Shown one piece after another: positions 32,628-36,811 of a stretch of 36,811 bases of DNA. A model generated the notes under the pieces. It searched no databases. It was not told where the DNA came from and saw only the letters and a program-made list of their open reading frames with translations. Made by a program: the position numbers and the translations under genes. The stretch spans positions 1 to 36,811 of the forward strand of contig CAYWMP010000040.1 in the NCBI GenBank assembly GCA_964459445.1, written 5' to 3'. Positions within the stretch are counted from its first letter, which is position 1, and each line of letters starts with the position of its first letter. This DNA is from CAYWMP01 sp964459445 (GTDB lineage: Bacteria; Desulfobacterota; DSM-4660; Desulfatiglandales; HGW-15).

Positions 32628-33635
32628 ATGCGCCCCTCTTTTCACCCTAGACTCATAAATGATTCTTTCTCCGATCCAGGGTTATTCATACCCTTTCTTT
32701 TCGAGCGAAGGGCTCTCATGTTTGATCTGGGGGATCTGGTCCCGCTCTCTTCCCGCGATCTTCTCAAGTTGACCCATGTCTTTGTCACCCACACCCATTT
32801 GGATCATTTTATCGGTTTTGATACCCTCCTTCGAAACTTTCTTGGCCGGGAAAAAGATCTTCATCTATATGGCCCCAAGGGGTTTTTTAAACAGGTGGAA
32901 GGAAAACTGGCCGGTTATACCTGGAACTTGGTGGAGGAGTACCAGACCAGCTTCTTATTGACCGTCACGGAGGTTCACGCTCAAAGGACAAATACCAAAA
33001 CCTATGTCTGTCGAGACGAATTCGCCCCGAAAAAGGGCATAGAAAGAAAAGCCTTTAGGGGTACCCTTTTAAAGGAACCTTCCTTTTCAGTGGAAGCAGG
33101 CTTGCTTGATCATCGAATCCCGTGCCTTGGCTTGTCCTTGGTCGAGAATTTTTACGTCAATATCATTAAGGAAGGGTTGAGGAAACTAAACTTACCCGTG
33201 GGTCCCTGGCTCACTCGCTTTAAGAGGGCTCTTTACGAGAAAAGGGATCTACAGGGCGATTTTTCGGTGACATGGGAAGAGGGTGGGTCGATTGTCAGGG
33301 AAAAGGTGTTCGTTCTGGGCGAGCTGGCTGAGCAGATAGCAAGGATTTCGCCAGGCCAGAAGATTACTTACATCACCGACGTCATTGGATCACCCGAGAA
33401 TGCTGGTAAAATTATCGATCTCGCAGCAAACGCGGATCATTTATTTATCGAGGCGGCCTTTTTGGATTGTGACGAGGACATAGCCAGGAGAAAGTATCAT
33501 CTCACATCCAAACAGGCTGGAGAGATAGCCAAAAAGGCTCGCGTTAAGCAGTTTACCCCGTTTCACTTTTCTCCCCGATACACCGGAGAGGCCGAGACGA
33601 TTCATAGGGAAGCCATGGAGGCCTTTTTGAGTTGA
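32628..33635 (+). CDS. RNase Z-like metallo-beta-lactamase fold hydrolase
   Basis: This 335-residue protein has the zinc-binding motif VTHTHLDH (His55, His57, Asp59, His60) and a later ITDVIGSPEN region carrying the metal Asp. The C-terminal FTPFHFSPRY histidine and a HLTSKQAGEIAKKA segment are typical of RNase Z/ElaC and its arylsulfatase-like relatives. These enzymes mature tRNA 3' ends or hydrolyse other phosphodiesters. The middle segment (about 110-215) is longer than in standard RNase Z. ATG 32628 is preferred, with AAGGA 7 nt upstream, over TTG 32604. Exact function is uncertain between tRNA processing and another phosphodiesterase activity. Confidence 0.82.
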   Translation: MRPSFHPRLINDSFSDPGLFIPFLFERRALMFDLGDLVPLSSRDLLKLTHVFVTHTHLDHFIGFDTLLRNFLGREKDLHLYGPKGFFKQVEGKLAGYTWNLVEEYQTSFLLTVTEVHAQRTNTKTYVCRDEFAPKKGIERKAFRGTLLKEPSFSVEAGLLDHRIPCLGLSLVENFYVNIIKEGLRKLNLPVGPWLTRFKRALYEKRDLQGDFSVTWEEGGSIVREKVFVLGELAEQIARISPGQKITYITDVIGSPENAGKIIDLAANADHLFIEAAFLDCDEDIARRKYHLTSKQAGEIAKKARVKQFTPFHFSPRYTGEAETIHREAMEAFLS

Positions 33636-33702
33636 TTATAAGACAGTCCCAACTTTAGACCGTCCCTCCGTAAACCGTTCCACAACAAAGTAATTTTATA
33701 CC

Positions 33703-34491
33703 CTAACAATCCCACTGACTTTCCAACACATCGATTAACTGCTCATGCAAATGCCCATTTGAGGCGACGATGGTTTCGGAATGGGGTGTAAATTCCTCAC
33801 CCTCGTAGGTGCTCACCCTCCCACCGGCTTCCTTTACAATTAGCGTCCCGGCGGCCGTGTCCCAAGGCTTGAGTCCCTCCTCGTAAAATCCATCAAAAAC
33901 GCCCGCTGCGACATAACATAGATCCAGGGCAGCAGACCCTGGTCTGCGGAGGCCTTGAGCTTGGGTGAGCATTTTCATGAAGTTTTTGGTCACTCTGTCC
34001 GGACGCTCTTGAACATAGTAGGGAAATCCGGTTCCAAGGAGGGCCTCCTGAAGCGTGGGCGTCTGGGAAACATGGATGGGCTTCCCGTTCAAGGACGCAC
34101 CCTCGCCGGTTATGGCCTGGAAATGCTCTTCTGTATAGGGGTTCAAAATCAGCCCAAGGACCATCTCCTGACAATATTCCAAGGCAATGGAAACACAGAA
34201 AAAGTGGAAGGCATGGGCAAAATTAGTGGTGCCATCAAGGGGATCGACAAACCAGACCCTATCGGGTGAATGGGTATATTCGCCCCCCTCCTCGGTCACG
34301 ATGGTATCTTCCGGAAAGCTGCGGCGGATGATATCGACGATGATCTGCTCCGCCTTTAAATCGGCTTCGGTGACAAGATCTATCTTGCCCTTTTCCCCAA
34401 TGGTTTCCACCCGGCCAAAGAGATCAAGCTGGGTTTTTCCCGCTTTTTGAGCGGCTTCCAGGGCAACCTCCATTTCCATTTTCAAATCCAT
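33703..34491 (-). CDS. Inositol monophosphatase family protein (SuhB/IMPase-like)
   Basis: This 262-residue magnesium-dependent phosphatase shows the three metal-site motifs: EEGGEY near 67-72, WFVDPLDGTTNFAHAF near 80-95 and the C-terminal LKPWDTAAGTLIVKEAGG near 210-227. Family members hydrolyse inositol phosphates, fructose bisphosphate, 3'-phosphoadenosine phosphate or similar compounds. Sulfate reducers commonly encode several, so the substrate is open. The start ATG 34491 has AAAGGAGAAAGG just upstream. It is convergent with the RNase Z-like gene and divergent from rpsF. Length is normal and no key residue is missing. Confidence 0.92.
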   Translation of the reverse strand: MDLKMEMEVALEAAQKAGKTQLDLFGRVETIGEKGKIDLVTEADLKAEQIIVDIIRRSFPEDTIVTEEGGEYTHSPDRVWFVDPLDGTTNFAHAFHFFCVSIALEYCQEMVLGLILNPYTEEHFQAITGEGASLNGKPIHVSQTPTLQEALLGTGFPYYVQERPDRVTKNFMKMLTQAQGLRRPGSAALDLCYVAAGVFDGFYEEGLKPWDTAAGTLIVKEAGGRVSTYEGEEFTPHSETIVASNGHLHEQLIDVLESQWDC

Positions 34492-34519
34492 TTGATCCTT
34501 TCTCCTTTGTGATTTATAT

Positions 34520-34593
34520 TACCTGTATTTTGCATGAGCCGCCTACAGCGGCACGGAAAACTTCGCTACAGGGTCTCTTACAAAATACAGGTA
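34520..34593. repeat. Perfect 13-bp inverted repeat with inner hairpin
   Basis: TACCTGTATTTTG (34520-34532) is exactly inverted at 34581-34593 (CAAAATACAGGTA). The 48-bp interior contains GCCGC-CTACA-GCGGC, so the whole element folds into a long stem with a side hairpin. It lies between two divergent genes, so it is not positioned as a terminator. It may be a small repeat element or a regulatory structure in a 5' leader. Confidence 0.65.
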
Positions 34594-34760
34594 TTAACCG
34601 CGGGGTGTATAGGTGCCTAACACCGTCGTAAACGGGCTATTTTCGAGGCCTGAAGAAATCACAATTTTAAACGATTGATTTCCGGTATAGAAATTATTTT
34701 CAAGGAGACCCTCAAGCAGGTCATGGCAAACGAAATCCTCAATATCACGCTGAAATCTGC

Positions 34761-34790
34761 TTGACAACCGATTACTTCGGTGGTAGCAAT
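34761..34790 (+). promoter_or_regulatory. Probable rpsF operon promoter
   Basis: TTGACA at 34761-34766 is a consensus -35 box. TAGCAAT at 34784-34790 lies 17 bp further and is a moderate -10 box. About 110 nt of leader precede the rpsF start, enough for translational feedback by the S6:S18 pair, but I could not identify the S6/S18-binding CCG-bulge motif by eye. Confidence 0.5.
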
Positions 34791-34902
34791 TTGGGTTTCA
34801 ATTTTATCTCCTTGTTCCGTTTTTTCAATTGGCCATGCCTTTGATGCAAAGCGGGACCAAACTTTTCCGACAAGGAGAGATGTCCGAAAGGAGAAATGGA
34901 TT

Positions 34903-35334
34903 ATGAAGCATTATGAAGTCATTTACATCGTGAATCCGAATCTGGGAGAAGAGGATTACAAGGAGGTCATTCAAAAATTCAATGACCTGGTGGAAAAAGG
35001 GGGCGGCACCGTCGTTAAAGTCAAGGAATGGGGGAAACAGAGGCTTGCTTACGACATAAGAAAGTTCGATAAGGGCGCCTATGTGCATTTGGAATACTGC
35101 GCCCAACCAGGGGGCTCGGCCGAGTTCGAGAGAGAGTTCAAACTGGACGACAGGATCCTTAAATTCCAAACCGTGAAGCTTGCGGACGAAGTGGATCCCG
35201 AAGAACTCATAGAGAAAAAGGAAGATGCCAAGAAAGAGGCTCCAGCTGAGGAATCCGAAGCTCAGTCAGAGACCCCCACAACCCAGGAAGCTGGGACCAC
35301 AAAGACCGAAGAGGTGAGAAATGGCGTTTCATAG
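34903..35334 (+). CDS. rpsF: 30S ribosomal protein S6
   Basis: This 143-residue S6 begins MKHYEVIYIVNPNLGEEDYK, the standard S6 start, and contains KVKEWGKQRLAYDIRKFDKGAYVHLEY. The last 45 or so residues form a low-complexity, Glu/Ala/Thr-rich tail beyond the conserved core, a common variation. ATG 34903 follows AAAGGAG. An upstream in-frame GTG at 34780 would add 41 unrelated residues and overlap the promoter. The rpsR gene overlaps its end by 14 nt, so translation is coupled. S6 binds S18 and 16S rRNA in the small-subunit platform. Confidence 0.96.
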   Translation: MKHYEVIYIVNPNLGEEDYKEVIQKFNDLVEKGGGTVVKVKEWGKQRLAYDIRKFDKGAYVHLEYCAQPGGSAEFEREFKLDDRILKFQTVKLADEVDPEELIEKKEDAKKEAPAEESEAQSETPTTQEAGTTKTEEVRNGVS

Positions 35335-35575
35335 AAGACCCAGACGCAGGATGACATATCACAGAAGGAAAATTTGCCGCTTCTGTGCGGACAGTAAGCT
35401 TCTGATAGACTATAAAGACCCAAAAACCATGAGGCTATTCACCACTGAGCGAGGCAAAATCATACCCCGAAGGATATCCGGCAATTGCGCTAAACATCAG
35501 AGGGCGTTGACTGTAGCTATCAAGAGAGCAAGGAATATCGCCCTGTTGCCTTTTACGACATCAAAAATACGATAA
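35321..35575 (+). CDS. rpsR: 30S ribosomal protein S18
   Basis: This 84-residue, strongly basic S18 has the core RRKICRFCADSKLLIDYKDP, the RGKIIPRRISGNCAKHQR region and a basic C-terminus. The cysteine pair CRFC with a later cysteine suggests the zinc-binding (C+) form of S18. The ATG lies inside the 3' end of rpsF, with GAGGTGAG upstream. The protein pairs with S6 in the ribosome platform. In most relatives rplI follows after one gene. Confidence 0.96.
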   Translation: MAFHRRPRRRMTYHRRKICRFCADSKLLIDYKDPKTMRLFTTERGKIIPRRISGNCAKHQRALTVAIKRARNIALLPFTTSKIR

Positions 35576-35648
35576 CGCCAAAACGGAAACTCGATACGCC
35601 GTAAAGGGCGCTCAAAAAATTTTGGGCAAAAGCCTGTTCATAGAGCAT

Positions 35649-36590
35649 ATGAAAGCCACAGATGTGTTAGGATGTGTCGGTTCGGCCATTATTCTCCTTT
35701 TGGCCTCAGCTTTGATTCCATTAATAGGTCCTTTTTTTAGCCTCCTAACTCCTCTGCCATTTCTTTATTACACCTCAAAATTGGGCCTGAATCAGGGTGC
35801 AAAGATTGTTGCCCTCTCTGTCATCATTATCGGCCTGATCACGAAATTGTTGGGTTTTTCGAACATACTCTTTCTGTGCATTGAGTTCGGGCTGCTGGGG
35901 TTGATTATTTCCGAGATCTTTAGAAGAAACATCCCCTTTGGCATGGCCGCATTCCTGGCAACGAGCATGATGCTGATCATCGGGAGCGTCATCGTGATCA
36001 TTGTGGGATTGACAAAACAAATGGGCCCCCTGGAGTTGATCCTCGAATACTTTCGGGCCAACTTGAAGGAATCGCTTGAGGTCTATGGCGGTATGGGCGC
36101 CAATCAAGAACGGGTCCTACAGCTAGAGCAATACATAACACTGCTGACAAATATCATTGAGAAGGTATATCCGGCACTTGTCATCATAGGAACCGGGTTT
36201 GTGGTTTGGCTCAATATCACTTTGAGTCGGCCGATATTCCGAATAAAGAGCCTCAGATACCCCGATCTCGGTGCAACAGACCACTGGCGCGCCCCTGATC
36301 AGATGGTGTGGGGGCTCATCGCATCGGGTTTCGCTTTATTTTTGCCTGTGCCTGGTATAAAATTCTTTGCTGGCAACGCGCTCATTGTCATTACGGTCAT
36401 TTATGTGTTCCATGGGCTCTCCATCCTATTGTTTTTTTTAAATAAGTACCGAGTTCCCCTTTGGATCAGATTGGGGATATACGCCCTAATCATTTTTCAA
36501 CAAGTTTTTTTAGTAGTATTGGCCCTGGCGGGGCTTTTCGATCAATGGGTCGACTTTAGGAAAATTCACATCAAAAAAGCTGCGGCATAG
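35649..36590 (+). CDS. DUF2232 (YybS-like) family membrane protein
   Basis: This 313-residue integral membrane protein has about eight hydrophobic helices, for example VLGCVGSAIILLLASALIPL near the N-terminus and ILFLCIEFGLLGLIISEIF. It sits directly after rpsR, the usual place of DUF2232 genes between rpsR and rplI in Desulfobacterota. Its biochemical function is unknown. The start is uncertain: ATG 35649 has no good Shine-Dalgarno, and the TTG at 35622 has AAAGGG about 13 nt away. A strong hairpin lies 190 bp after its stop, and no rplI start is visible before the window ends. Confidence 0.82.
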   Translation: MKATDVLGCVGSAIILLLASALIPLIGPFFSLLTPLPFLYYTSKLGLNQGAKIVALSVIIIGLITKLLGFSNILFLCIEFGLLGLIISEIFRRNIPFGMAAFLATSMMLIIGSVIVIIVGLTKQMGPLELILEYFRANLKESLEVYGGMGANQERVLQLEQYITLLTNIIEKVYPALVIIGTGFVVWLNITLSRPIFRIKSLRYPDLGATDHWRAPDQMVWGLIASGFALFLPVPGIKFFAGNALIVITVIYVFHGLSILLFFLNKYRVPLWIRLGIYALIIFQQVFLVVLALAGLFDQWVDFRKIHIKKAAA

Positions 36591-36779
36591 CAGGGCCTTT
36601 GAAAAGCCATTTCTGTTGCTCGACTGTTTCGTTGGACCCGGATCTCAATCTTCAAAACGCGCCTGTGCGTTTCTGCGATTAGCTCCTTACACCGCGATTC
36701 TTTGACTAATTGAGTCAAACAAATCTGACGAGCGTTGACAAACTAAGGTGTTCCGCGTGTTCAGTGTTCAGCGCCGCCT

Positions 36780-36799
36780 CTGGCCGCCTAAGCGGCCAG
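36780..36799. terminator. GC-rich hairpin near the window end
   Basis: CTGGCCGC (36780-36787) pairs perfectly with GCGGCCAG (36792-36799) around CTAA, followed by TTTGATCAAAAA. It may be a terminator or part of a repeat cut by the window edge. The stretch 36591-36779 shows no ORF or other element. Confidence 0.5.
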
Positions 36800-36811
36800 T
36801 TTGATCAAAAA

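Noticed and set aside
1..36811. CRISPR array, tRNA, rRNA or transposase gene
   Set aside because: No regularly spaced direct repeats, no cloverleaf-forming sequence, no rRNA segment and no transposase ORF were seen by eye on either strand.

Overview
The window looks like a chromosomal piece of a Desulfobacterota (former Deltaproteobacteria) bacterium. The reasons are the rpsF-rpsR-DUF2232 block, a PAS-LuxR regulator with a Cys-rich PAS loop, intergenic palindromic repeats of the kind common in that group, and moderate GC. This placement is inference; no rRNA gene is present.

Region 1 (about 1-19.5 kb) is a sugar catabolism island. It holds a family-1 solute-binding protein, two MalF/MalG-type permeases, a 61-residue two-helix membrane protein and two different ATPases. 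The enzymes are three Gfo/Idh/MocA oxidoreductases, two TIM-barrel sugar epimerases (one a clear ketose 3-epimerase), xylose isomerase, xylulokinase and, convergently, a PfkB-type kinase. A ROK repressor sits on the minus strand in the middle. The likely scheme is uptake of a pentose, polyol or small glycoside, oxidation and epimerisation through keto sugars, then isomerisation and phosphorylation to xylulose 5-phosphate. No glycoside hydrolase is seen.

Region 2 (19.5-28.4 kb) begins with a B12-binding radical SAM enzyme and an MFS transporter, followed by a PAS-LuxR regulator. Two near-identical promoters, one before the regulator and one after it, each carry a C5-6/G6 palindrome at the same distance from an extended -10 box. 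The second precedes a small unknown ORF. Next comes a dipeptide/oligopeptide-type ABC transporter (permease, permease, ATPase, ATPase) without a binding protein; its first permease gene has an in-frame amber codon.

Region 3 (28.4-36.8 kb) is housekeeping: two small minus-strand proteins, ClpB, an IHF/HU-like protein with an N-terminal insertion, an RNase Z-like metallo-hydrolase, an inositol monophosphatase, rpsF, rpsR and a DUF2232 membrane protein.

Intergenic space is rich in inverted-repeat elements. Three (15262-15572, 18035-18233, 24290-24472) share an internal core and belong to one dispersed family. Others lie at 138-330, 3558-3676, 13412-13632 and 34520-34593.
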